The notes under the pieces are model-generated. The model saw only the letters and a list, made by a program, of their open reading frames with translations, ran no database searches and was not told where the DNA came from. This document shows, piece after piece, positions 7,249-13,807 of a stretch of DNA of 15,291 bases. Positions within the stretch are counted from its first letter, which is position 1; each line of letters begins with the position of its first letter. A program made the position numbers and the translations under genes. The stretch comes from an uncultured Acidobacteriota bacterium (GTDB lineage: Bacteria > Acidobacteriota > Thermoanaerobaculia > Gp7-AA8), in contig CAMPKJ010000100.1 in the NCBI GenBank assembly GCA_946887105.1, positions 1 to 15,291 of the forward strand. Direction: 5' to 3'.

Positions 7249-7545
7249 ATGGAATCGAAGATCTTCGGCGCGCTGGCCGACCCCACCCGGCGCCAGATCC
7301 TGCAGGACCTGAAGGAAGGCGAGTTGCCGGCCGGTGAAATCGCCTCGCGGTTCACGCTCTCCGCGCCGGCCATCTCGCGGCACCTGAGCATCCTCGAGAA
7401 CGCCGGCCTGTTGACATCGCGGCGGGAGGCCAACCGCATCTACTACCGCGTCGAGCCGGAGCCGCTCGCGGAGGCGCTGGGCGACCTGCTCAACGCGGTC
7501 TGCCCGGCGCAGACCATCCAGCGGATCAAGAAGCGGAGGAGCTGA
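7249..7545 (+). CDS. ArsR-family winged-helix repressor
   Basis: This 98-residue regulator starts MESKIFGALADPTRRQIL, the standard helix-1/2 start of ArsR proteins. Its winged helix-turn-helix (about 26-66) includes LPAGEIASRFTLSAPAISRHL, then LENAGLLTSRREANRIYYRV as recognition helix end and wing. The metal-binding cysteine pair of ArsR/SmtB sensors (ELCVCDL-type) is absent; only Cys85 is present, so it is not an obvious metal sensor and resembles the SdpR-like branch. GTG at 7243 is an alternative start, adding two residues. It diverges from thrA with a palindrome over its own promoter, suggesting autoregulation and possible influence on thrABC. It converges on menG with 4 bp between stops. 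The ligand is unknown. Confidence 0.9.
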   Translation: MESKIFGALADPTRRQILQDLKEGELPAGEIASRFTLSAPAISRHLSILENAGLLTSRREANRIYYRVEPEPLAEALGDLLNAVCPAQTIQRIKKRRS

Positions 7546-7554
7546 CGCCTCAGC
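7541..7554. other. Short stem-loop containing both stop codons of the converging genes
   Basis: GCTGA (7541-7545) and TCAGC (7550-7554) form a perfect 5-bp inverted repeat with loop CGCC. The two TGA stop codons, one per strand, sit symmetrically in the two arms. No T-tract follows on either side, so terminator activity is doubtful; the symmetry may be a simple outcome of the converging stops. Confidence 0.4.
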
Positions 7555-8251
7555 GCTTGATGCCGCGATACAGATAGGCGATGCCGAACGTCAGTGTCTT
7601 GTACTCGACGCTCGAAAAGCCGGCGGCATCGCGCATCATCGCCACGAAATCCTCGCCGCAGGGGAAGCGGCCGGCGGAGCTCTCCAGATACTCGTACGCG
7701 TCCTGCTCGCCGGTGACCATGCCGCCGAGCTTCGGCATCACCCGCCTGCGGTAGAAGTCGTACAACGCGCCGAAGAAACGGCTGCGCGGCTGGCCGAACT
7801 CGAGCACGATCAACCGTCCGCCGCTGCGCAGCGTGCGCGCCATCTCGGCGATCCCTTTGCGCGGATCGTTCACGTTGCGGATGCCGAACGAAATGCTGGC
7901 GATGTCGAACGATGCGTCGTCGTACGGCAGGCGCGTCACGTCGGCGACCTCGAACGTGATGTCGGGCGCTTTCGTGCGCGCGACCTCGAGCATCTCCGGA
8001 ACGAAGTCGGTGCCGACCACGCGTCCCGTCGCGCCGACGGCGTTGCGGAATGCGATGGCCAGGTCGCCGGTGCCGGTGGCGCAGTCGAGCACGCGATCGC
8101 CCGCTGCGGCCTCCGACCAGCGCACTGCCTTCCGGCGCCAGAGATGATGGATGCCGCCGGACAGCACCGTGTTGGCGCGGTCATAACGCGTCGAGATCGA
8201 CGCGAACATCGAGCGGATCCGGTTCGGATCGGGGCCGGTGTAGTTGGACAT
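7550..8251 (-). CDS. menG: Demethylmenaquinone methyltransferase (UbiE/MenG family)
   Basis: This 233-residue SAM-dependent enzyme methylates the quinone ring in the final step of menaquinone (and, where present, ubiquinone) synthesis at the membrane. The N-terminal family signature MFASISTRYDRANTVLSGG with HHLWRR (15-40) is intact. SAM motif I is VLDCATGTGDLA (54-65), the second loop is VGTDFVPEMLEVAR, and the UbiE-specific SFGIRNVNDPRKGIAEM and ERF-like LIVLEFGQPRS blocks follow. The protein ends LTFGIAYLYRGIKR, as usual. The ATG at 8251 is fixed by the family start and lies only 14 bp from the divergent menF start, so the two promoters must overlap the coding ends. The adjacent men operon implies a menaquinone role. 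Confidence 0.95.
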   Translation of the reverse strand: MSNYTGPDPNRIRSMFASISTRYDRANTVLSGGIHHLWRRKAVRWSEAAAGDRVLDCATGTGDLAIAFRNAVGATGRVVGTDFVPEMLEVARTKAPDITFEVADVTRLPYDDASFDIASISFGIRNVNDPRKGIAEMARTLRSGGRLIVLEFGQPRSRFFGALYDFYRRRVMPKLGGMVTGEQDAYEYLESSAGRFPCGEDFVAMMRDAAGFSSVEYKTLTFGIAYLYRGIKR

Positions 8252-8256
8252 ACAAT
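8251..8256 (+). promoter_or_regulatory. Candidate -10 element for the men operon
   Basis: TACAAT lies 9 bp before the menF ATG (8266), predicting transcription start near 8263 and hence an essentially leaderless menF. The hexamer fits the consensus at five of six positions, but no acceptable -35 is present at 16-18 bp spacing. The upstream sequence is the 5' end of menG on the other strand. Confidence 0.35.
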
Positions 8257-8265
8257 CTCGCCCGG

Positions 8266-9333
8266 ATGTCCCGCGACTTCGCCTTCGTGCAGACCGCCCC
8301 CGGCCGCGTCTTCGTGGGGTGGGGCCCGTTCGAACAACTGCCGTTCCGGCGCGCCGAGCGGCCGGCATTCTACGTCACCGACTTCTTCCTCGACGACGTC
8401 TCGCCCTGGCGCCATCCGGCGACGTGGGAAGAGCTCTCGATCGAGGAGCTGGTCGCGCGTTTTCCCGGCCAGTCGGTGCCGGAGATCGAATGGGAGACGC
8501 CGTCGCTGGACGATTTCGCGCGGCTTTTCGACTCCGCGCGCGACGCGATGCAGCGCGGCGATTTTCACAAGATCGTGCCCGTGCTGTTCGAGAACGGCCG
8601 GTTTCTCCAGCGTCCGCCCGCGGATGGGAGCTGGTGGCGCTACTTCTTCTCGAAGCTGATCGCGCTGCCGCCGGGCCTGCGCGCGTACGGCTACTCGCAC
8701 AACAAGCATGGGATGGTCGGCGCGACGCCGGAGGTGCTGTTCGAGGCGGAGGCGCACGGGTATCGCACGATGGCGCTCGCCGGAACGCGGCCGGTGTTGC
8801 GCGCCGCGGAACTGCTCAGCGATCCGAAAGAGCGGCGCGAGCACCGGCTGGTCGTCGACGACATCGTGCGCCGCCTGGCGCCGTTCGGAAACGTCGAGAT
8901 CGGACCGCTCGGGTTGCTGCGCCTGCCGCACATCGCCCATCTGATGACGCCGATCTTCTTCGCCGAAACGGGCGGCAGCGAAAAGATGTCCTTCAGTGAA
9001 ATGGTGCGCCGGCTCCATCCGACCGCGGCGTTGGGCGTCTCGCCGCGCACGCCGGCCGGCGAACGCTGGCTGCGCGAGGCCGATCGCGGAGTGAAGCGGC
9101 GCACGTTTGGAGCGCCGTTTGGAATCGAGCGCGAGGATCGCTCCGCCCTCGCACTGGTCGCGATCCGCAACGTGCAATGGCACGGCGATGCAGTGCGCGT
9201 CGGATCGGGTGCGGGCATGCTGCCGGAGAGCCGCCTGGAGCGCGAGTTCGAGGAGCTGCGCCAGAAGCGCGATCAGGTGAAGTCGCTGTTCCACCTCGAG
9301 TCATGGGCAACGTCCATCGCGCGTCGCGCCTGA
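8266..9333 (+). CDS. menF: Isochorismate synthase
   Basis: This 355-residue chorismate-utilising enzyme isomerises chorismate to isochorismate, the committed step of menaquinone synthesis. Key family elements are visible: FHKIVPVLFE with Lys102 as the probable general base, GATPEVLFE, MALAGTRP, EHRLVVDDIVRRL, LPHIAHLMTPI, LHPTAALG, FGAPFGIE and the Mg-binding end GSGAGMLPESRLEREFEEL. The isochorismate assignment, rather than anthranilate or salicylate synthase, rests on the men neighbours and the Lys motif. It is shorter than the roughly 430-residue E. coli MenF because the N-terminal region is trimmed to about 90 residues before the catalytic part. There is no Shine-Dalgarno; it may be leaderless. 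Its end overlaps the next gene by 31 bp. Confidence 0.93.
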   Translation: MSRDFAFVQTAPGRVFVGWGPFEQLPFRRAERPAFYVTDFFLDDVSPWRHPATWEELSIEELVARFPGQSVPEIEWETPSLDDFARLFDSARDAMQRGDFHKIVPVLFENGRFLQRPPADGSWWRYFFSKLIALPPGLRAYGYSHNKHGMVGATPEVLFEAEAHGYRTMALAGTRPVLRAAELLSDPKERREHRLVVDDIVRRLAPFGNVEIGPLGLLRLPHIAHLMTPIFFAETGGSEKMSFSEMVRRLHPTAALGVSPRTPAGERWLREADRGVKRRTFGAPFGIEREDRSALALVAIRNVQWHGDAVRVGSGAGMLPESRLEREFEELRQKRDQVKSLFHLESWATSIARRA

Positions 9334-9755
9334 TCGACGACGTGCGCGCGGCCGGCGTGACGGACGTCTGCGTCTGTGCCGGATCGCGGAACAGTCCGCT
9401 GCTGGTGGTGCTCGGCGCGCGCGCGGACGTCCGGCTTTTCTCGTTCGTCGATGAACGTTCCGCCGCGTTTTTCGCGCTCGGACGCGCGAAGGCGCTCGAT
9501 GCGCCGGTGGCGGTGGTGACGACGTCCGGCACGGCCGCGGCCGAACTGCTGCCGGCGGCGATCGAAGCGCATTACTCCGGCATTCCGCTGATCCTCATCA
9601 CCGCCGACCGGCCGGCGCGCTTTCGCGGCACCGGTGCGCCGCAGTCGATCGAGCAGGAAGGGCTTTTCGGCGTCTACGCGGAGACGTCGATGGAGACGTG
9701 GACGCGCAAGCGTCCGCTGCACATCAACATCGCGTTCGACGAGCCGCTGCTATGA
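9303..9755 (+). CDS. menD: Split MenD, N-terminal subunit (PYR domain of SEPHCHC synthase)
   Basis: This 150-residue product corresponds only to the N-terminal pyrimidine-binding (PYR) domain of MenD. Visible are AGSRNSPL (26-33, PGSRxxPL in MenD), SFVDERSAAFFALG with Glu51 as the thiamine-activating glutamate, VVTTSGTAAAELLPA, ILITADRPARFRGTGAPQSI and the closing strand HINIAFDEPLL, which in E. coli MenD ends the PYR domain. A helix usually found just before this last strand is missing, so the domain is about 30 residues short. The gene stops at TGA 9753-9755 inside ATGA, and the rest of MenD follows as a separate gene. It can act only with the partner, since thiamine diphosphate is bound between PYR and PP domains. 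Start ATG 9303 matches the MenD N-terminus and overlaps menF. Confidence 0.85.
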   Translation: MGNVHRASRLIDDVRAAGVTDVCVCAGSRNSPLLVVLGARADVRLFSFVDERSAAFFALGRAKALDAPVAVVTTSGTAAAELLPAAIEAHYSGIPLILITADRPARFRGTGAPQSIEQEGLFGVYAETSMETWTRKRPLHINIAFDEPLL

Positions 9756-10672
9756 ATCCGCTGGTCCTCATCGGCGGCCTCGCCGTGAAGCATCGCGAGC
9801 GCGTCCGCGAGTTCGTGCGCACGCTCGACACGCCCACGTACGCGGAACCGCTGTCCGGTTTGCGCGAGGATCCGGCGCTTCCGCTGATCACCGCGGGCGA
9901 GCGGATGATCGCGCACGCGCGGTTCGACGCGGTGATTCGCATCGGCAACGTGCCGGCGCTCCGCTTCTGGCGCGATCTCGACACGCGCGATGTGCCCATC
10001 ATTCATTACAGCGATCTGCCGTTCACCGGCCTGACGCGCGGCGAAGTGCATCCGATCGAGGCCTTGCCGTCGATCACCGGCACGCGCGACGAGACGTTCT
10101 TTGCGCGCGATCGAGAATACGCGCAACGCTTCGCGAAAATCCTCGACGACGAGCCGCTCTCCGAGCTGGCCATGATCCGCGCGCTCTCGCGCGAGCTCGC
10201 GCCGAACGCGCGCGTCTACCTCGGCAACAGCCTGCCGATCCGCGAATGGGATCTCGCCGCCACGCGGGAGCCGCGCGGATTCGAGTACGAGGCGAACCGC
10301 GGCGCCAACGGCATCGACGGGCAGCTCTCGACGTTCTTCGGGTGGTGTGAGGCGGGACGCGACAACGTCTGCGTCATCGGCGATCTCACCGCGATCTACG
10401 ACCTCAACGCGCCATGGATCGTGCCGCAGCTCGGCGACATGCGCTTCCGCATCGTCATCGTGAACAACGGCGGCGGACGGATTTTCTCGCGCGTCGCGTC
10501 GCTGCGTGCGGTCGACCCGGCGCTGCGCGAACGCGTCATCGAGAACGCACACGCGGTCCGCTTCGATCGCTGGGCGGCGATGTGGAACATCGAGGTCACG
10601 GAACTGCGGCCCGATCTCGATGCATCGCAGCGCGTCTGGCAAAAGTACGACGAGCTGTGGAGCCTGCCCTGA
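9752..10672 (+). CDS. menD: Split MenD, C-terminal subunit (central TH3-like plus PP domain of SEPHCHC synthase)
   Basis: This 306-residue product carries the rest of 2-succinyl-5-enolpyruvyl-6-hydroxy-3-cyclohexene-1-carboxylate synthase. It starts MNPLVLIGGLAVKHRERV, equivalent to the first strand of the central domain, which is shorter than usual (about 1-150). The PP domain follows: YLGNSLPIREWD (Arg164, matching the isochorismate-contacting Arg395 of E. coli), ANRGANGIDGQLST (Arg183, matching Arg413), and the ThDP-Mg motif CVIGDLTAIYDLNA to VIVNNGGGRIF (Asp211, Asn238/Asn239). All recognisable PP-side residues are intact, so this is not a decayed fragment. The ATG overlaps the stop of the PYR gene in ATGA, implying translational coupling and assembly of a two-subunit enzyme. 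An assembly indel is the main alternative. Confidence 0.87.
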   Translation: MNPLVLIGGLAVKHRERVREFVRTLDTPTYAEPLSGLREDPALPLITAGERMIAHARFDAVIRIGNVPALRFWRDLDTRDVPIIHYSDLPFTGLTRGEVHPIEALPSITGTRDETFFARDREYAQRFAKILDDEPLSELAMIRALSRELAPNARVYLGNSLPIREWDLAATREPRGFEYEANRGANGIDGQLSTFFGWCEAGRDNVCVIGDLTAIYDLNAPWIVPQLGDMRFRIVIVNNGGGRIFSRVASLRAVDPALRERVIENAHAVRFDRWAAMWNIEVTELRPDLDASQRVWQKYDELWSLP

Positions 10673-10686
10673 GCGGAGTCGAAGGG
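10667..10686. repeat. CPERSRR-type interspersed repeat at the menD/menH junction
   Basis: CCCTGAGCGGAGTCGAAGGG is a copy of the widespread short intergenic repeat recognised by its spurious translations: ACPERSRRG and ALSGVEG on this strand, FDSAQGR and LRSGQA on the other. All four appear in translations of this spot. It has CCCT/AGGG ends and partial inner symmetry. Here it contains the MenD-C stop codon (TGA 10670-10672) and the GGAG (10675-10678) that precedes the menH start. Confidence 0.75.
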
Positions 10687-11265
10687 GTGATCCGCACGCT
10701 GTCCGGCTTTCTCGGTCTGCCCGGCGACTGGGACTTTCTCCCATGGCCGCACAGCCCGCACGAAGGCGACGTGCTCCTCGGCTATTCGATGGGTGGCCGT
10801 CTGGCGCTGCAGCTCCTCGAGCGTCAGCATTTCCGCTGCGCGGTGATCGTTTCCGCCGGTCTGAATGCGCCGGATGAAGAACGGCGCGCGCGCGACGAGG
10901 AGTGGGCGCGGCGATTCGAATCCGAGGAGTGGCCTTCGCTGATGCGTGCGTGGAATGCGCAGCCGGTCTTCGGCGGACATGGGATCGAGCGCCACGAACG
11001 CCATTACGATCGCGCCGAGCTCGCGCGGCAGCTGCGAGAACATTCGCCGGCGGTGCTGCCTCCGCCGCGGCTCGAAGCGATCGCGGCGCCGATTCTCTGG
11101 ATCGCGGGAGAGCGCGACACGAAGTATGTGGACATCGCGCGCCGCGCCGTCGCCCGTCTGCCGAACGCGGAACTGTGGATCTGTCCGGACGCCGGACATC
11201 GCGTGCCGTGGGAGCAACCGGAGCTCTTCGTGGAACGGTTGCGACCCTTCCTCGACATGCACTAA
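10687..11265 (+). CDS. menH: SHCHC synthase, short alpha/beta hydrolase
   Basis: This 192-residue protein matches MenH, which removes pyruvate from SEPHCHC to give SHCHC. The nucleophile elbow is LLGYSMGGRLALQ with Ser34, the acid is in AGERDTKY (Asp144) and the histidine in DAGHRVPW (His171), giving a full triad in the MenH order. RFESEEWPSLMRAWNAQPVF and the cap segment also resemble MenH. It is about 60 residues shorter than E. coli MenH: the stretch between GDW and the elbow is only about 12 residues, and the usual HGF oxyanion motif reads SGF (6-8). GTG 10687 is chosen because the repeat supplies GGAG 8 nt upstream and because alignment starts there. The position between menD and menB supports the call. 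Confidence 0.82.
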   Translation: MIRTLSGFLGLPGDWDFLPWPHSPHEGDVLLGYSMGGRLALQLLERQHFRCAVIVSAGLNAPDEERRARDEEWARRFESEEWPSLMRAWNAQPVFGGHGIERHERHYDRAELARQLREHSPAVLPPPRLEAIAAPILWIAGERDTKYVDIARRAVARLPNAELWICPDAGHRVPWEQPELFVERLRPFLDMH

Positions 11266-11277
11266 CGTGCGCGAACG

Positions 11278-12102
11278 ATGGCGGAAACCTGGCACAAACT
11301 GCACGACTTCGAAGACATCAAGTATGAGCGCACGGACGACGGGATCGCGAAGATCACGATCAACCGGCCGGAGGTGCGCAACTCCTTTCGCCCGAAAACC
11401 GTCGCCGAGCTGAAACTGGCGTTCGACATGGCGCGCGACGACTCCGAGATCGGAGTGGTCATCCTGACCGGCGAAGGGCCGGACGCCTTCTGCGCCGGCG
11501 GCGATCAGAGGGTGCGCGGCAAGGGCGGGTACGTCGATCCGAAGGAGAAGATCCCGCGTCTCAATATCCTCGACGTCCAGAAGCAGATCCGCAGCATGCC
11601 CAAGCCGGTCGTGGCGATGGTGGCCGGCTATGCGATCGGCGGCGGTCACGTGCTGCACGTCGTCTGCGATCTCACCATCGCCGCCGAAAACGCGCGCTTC
11701 GGGCAGACCGGGCCGAAAGTCGGCTCGTTCGACGCCGGGCTCGGATCGTCGTACCTGGCGCGCATCATCGGCCAGAAGAAAGCGCGCGAGATCTGGTTCC
11801 TGTGCCGTCAGTACGACGCAAAGCAGGCGCTGGAAATGGGCCTCGTGAATACCGTAGTACCGCTGGAGCGTCTGGAGGAAGAGACGCTGCAATGGTGCCG
11901 GGAAATGCTCGCGCTGTCGCCGATGGCGCTCCGTTTCCTCAAGGCGGCCATGAACGCCGATTGTGACGGTCAGATGGGGCTACTCGATTTCGGTGGCAGC
12001 GCAACGCTGCTCTATTACCTCTCCGAAGAGGCGCAGGAAGGGCGCGACGCGTTCGTCGAGAAGCGCAAACCCGATTTCAAGAAGTTCAAGAGATTCCCGT
12101 GA
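11278..12102 (+). CDS. menB: 1,4-dihydroxy-2-naphthoyl-CoA synthase
   Basis: This 274-residue crotonase-fold enzyme closes the second ring, turning o-succinylbenzoyl-CoA into DHNA-CoA. The oxyanion regions [18 protein letters not shown] and [17 protein letters not shown] are intact, as is the MenB-specific [20 protein letters not shown] followed by [20 protein letters not shown]. The [10 protein letters not shown] stretch has Gly where type II enzymes have Asp, placing it in the bicarbonate-dependent type I group, like E. coli MenB. The C-terminal [21 protein letters not shown] is also typical and reaches into the neighbouring subunit in known hexamers. There is no clear Shine-Dalgarno; menH ends 12 bp upstream and the stop overlaps menA by GTGA. 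Confidence 0.97.
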   Translation: MAETWHKLHDFEDIKYERTDDGIAKITINRPEVRNSFRPKTVAELKLAFDMARDDSEIGVVILTGEGPDAFCAGGDQRVRGKGGYVDPKEKIPRLNILDVQKQIRSMPKPVVAMVAGYAIGGGHVLHVVCDLTIAAENARFGQTGPKVGSFDAGLGSSYLARIIGQKKAREIWFLCRQYDAKQALEMGLVNTVVPLERLEEETLQWCREMLALSPMALRFLKAAMNADCDGQMGLLDFGGSATLLYYLSEEAQEGRDAFVEKRKPDFKKFKRFP

Positions 12103-12965
12103 ATCCGTGGCTCGTCGCGGCGCGGCCCAAGACGCTCTCCGCGGCCGTGGTGCCGGTGCTGGTCGGCTCCGCGCTCGCGGCGCACGAGCCGGCAGCCATT
12201 ACGTGGTGGGTCTTCGTCTGTGCGTTATTCGGTGCGGTGCTGATCCAGATCGCCACGAATTTCATCAATGACGCGCTCGATTTCAAGAAGGGCACGGATA
12301 CAGGGGAGCGCCTCGGGCCATTACGCGTGACGGCCGCGGGGCTGCTCAATGCGGACGCGGTGATGCAGGGCGCGTGGATTTGCCTGATCCTGGCGGCGCT
12401 GTGCGGAATTCCGCTGCTGTATCGAGGCGGATGGCCGATGCTGCTGGTCGGCCTGGCGTCAATCATGGCCGCCTATGCATACACCGGCGGTCCTTATCCA
12501 CTCGCGTATCACGGCCTCGGCGAGTTGTTCGTGATCCTGTTCTTCGGGCTCATGGCCGTAGGCGGGACGTTCTACGCGCACTCATTGCAATTGACGCCCT
12601 CGGTGCTGCTGGCCGGCTTGGCCACCGGCTCGCTCGCGGCCGTGCTCATCGTGATCAACAACCTGCGCGACATCGAGGGCGATCGCCGCAGCAACAAGCG
12701 GACGCTGGCGGCGCGATTCGGAGAACGCTTCGCGCGCGGGGAAGTGCTGTTTTTCGCGCTTGCGCCGTTCGCCGTCGTCGCCGTCATGGCCTGGATGCGC
12801 AACCAAGTCGGATTGCTGCTCGTCCTGGGCGCTCTGCCATTGGCGCTGTTCGTCATTGCGCGCGCCTTTCGCAGCCGCGGCGCGGAGCTCAATCGCGCCC
12901 TCGCGATCGCCGGCGGATTGCAGTGGACCTTCGGTCTGCTGTTCGTCACAGGCGCGATGATCTGA
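12099..12965 (+). CDS. menA: 1,4-dihydroxy-2-naphthoate polyprenyltransferase
   Basis: This 288-residue integral membrane UbiA-family enzyme prenylates DHNA to demethylmenaquinone. The first Asp-rich motif is [17 protein letters not shown], followed by [11 protein letters not shown]; the second is [19 protein letters not shown], binding Mg-prenyl diphosphate. Hydrophobic stretches consistent with about eight or nine transmembrane helices alternate with short loops (for example [51 protein letters not shown]). The GTG at 12099 overlaps the menB stop (GTGA), indicating coupling, and the predicted N-terminus [13 protein letters not shown] matches MenA. Length is as expected. The TGA overlaps the next ATG by one base. 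Confidence 0.96.
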   Translation: MNPWLVAARPKTLSAAVVPVLVGSALAAHEPAAITWWVFVCALFGAVLIQIATNFINDALDFKKGTDTGERLGPLRVTAAGLLNADAVMQGAWICLILAALCGIPLLYRGGWPMLLVGLASIMAAYAYTGGPYPLAYHGLGELFVILFFGLMAVGGTFYAHSLQLTPSVLLAGLATGSLAAVLIVINNLRDIEGDRRSNKRTLAARFGERFARGEVLFFALAPFAVVAVMAWMRNQVGLLLVLGALPLALFVIARAFRSRGAELNRALAIAGGLQWTFGLLFVTGAMI

Positions 12966-13807
12966 TGCCGATCTGGGTGCATCGCTATTCGTTGATGCCG
13001 CGGCGCAGGCTGAGCGGCGTTGCCGCCGAAGGTGCGCGCGAGGGCGCATTGCTGAGAATCGGCGACGGTTTCGCGGATCTGCACCCATGGCCGGAATTGG
13101 GAGATCTGCCGCTCGATGCGCAGCTCGCGATGCTCGCCCGCGGCGAAACGACGCCGCAAAGCGCGGCCTCGCTGCACCTGTCACGCATCGATGCGGACGC
13201 GCGCGCGAAAGGCGTTTCGCTCTTTGACGGATTGACCATTCCGGAAAGCCATTGGCCGGGAAATGATCCGCCCGCGGGGTTTGACACAGTCAAGATCAAG
13301 GGCTGGATGCGTGTTCCGGATGGCGTGCGGATCCGCATCGACTTCAATGCCACGTTGGCGTCGGCCGAGTTTCTGGATGTCGTGAAATTGCTCCCCGAGG
13401 AGCGGGTGGATTTCGTCGAGGACCCGTGCCCTTATGACGAGCAAACGTGGGCGCGGCTGCGCGAGCTGACCGGATTGCGACTGGCGGTCGACCGGATGGC
13501 CCCGGACGGACACGCATACGATGTGCTGGTGCATAAACCCGCGTTGAGCATGAACTGGCCGCAGATCGATCGCGAGATCGTGGTGACGTCGTATATGGAC
13601 CATCCGGTCGGGCAATTCGGCGCGGCCTATGTGGCCGCCACTCATCGAACGAGCGCGCGCTGCGGATTGATGACGCATGTGCTTTATGAGCCGGACCCGT
13701 TCATCGAACGCATCGAGCGCGACGGCGCGCGGCTGTTGCCGCCGCAAGGGAGCGGGATCGGCTTCGACGATCTGCTGGAAAAGCTGCCGTGGAAGATGCT
13801 GACCTGA
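12965..13807 (+). CDS. menC: o-Succinylbenzoate synthase
   Basis: This 280-residue enolase-superfamily enzyme dehydrates SHCHC to o-succinylbenzoate. All five catalytic positions can be read: Lys110 and Lys112 in VKIKGW, Asp126 in RIDFN, Glu152 in FVEDP, Asp176 in LAVDRM (metal ligands) and Lys191 in VHKPAL. The N-terminal capping domain is short (about 1-95), making the protein about 40 residues smaller than E. coli MenC, as in many divergent MenC. The start ATG shares its A with the menA stop (TGATG), and the C-terminus overlaps menE by 19 bp. Identity rests on the catalytic pattern plus the operon, as overall sequence conservation in this family is low. Confidence 0.93.
   Translation: MPIWVHRYSLMPRRRLSGVAAEGAREGALLRIGDGFADLHPWPELGDLPLDAQLAMLARGETTPQSAASLHLSRIDADARAKGVSLFDGLTIPESHWPGNDPPAGFDTVKIKGWMRVPDGVRIRIDFNATLASAEFLDVVKLLPEERVDFVEDPCPYDEQTWARLRELTGLRLAVDRMAPDGHAYDVLVHKPALSMNWPQIDREIVVTSYMDHPVGQFGAAYVAATHRTSARCGLMTHVLYEPDPFIERIERDGARLLPPQGSGIGFDDLLEKLPWKMLT

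Noticed and set aside
7936..9294. Minus-strand open frame of about 450 codons opposite menF, continuing into menG in another frame
   Set aside because: Low-complexity Arg/Gln/His composition and no motifs; it is the shadow of menF.
9740..9765. Programmed frameshifting to make a fused MenD
   Set aside because: No slippery heptamer precedes the ATGA and no obvious downstream stem is seen; a stop/start overlap with reinitiation explains the junction more simply. A one-base assembly error remains possible and is noted in the finding.
10396..11892. Minus-strand open frame of about 500 codons opposite menD(C), menH and menB
   Set aside because: No recognisable domain, and antisense to three clear men genes. 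It contains the FDSAQGR string produced by the interspersed repeat, a hallmark of spurious translation.
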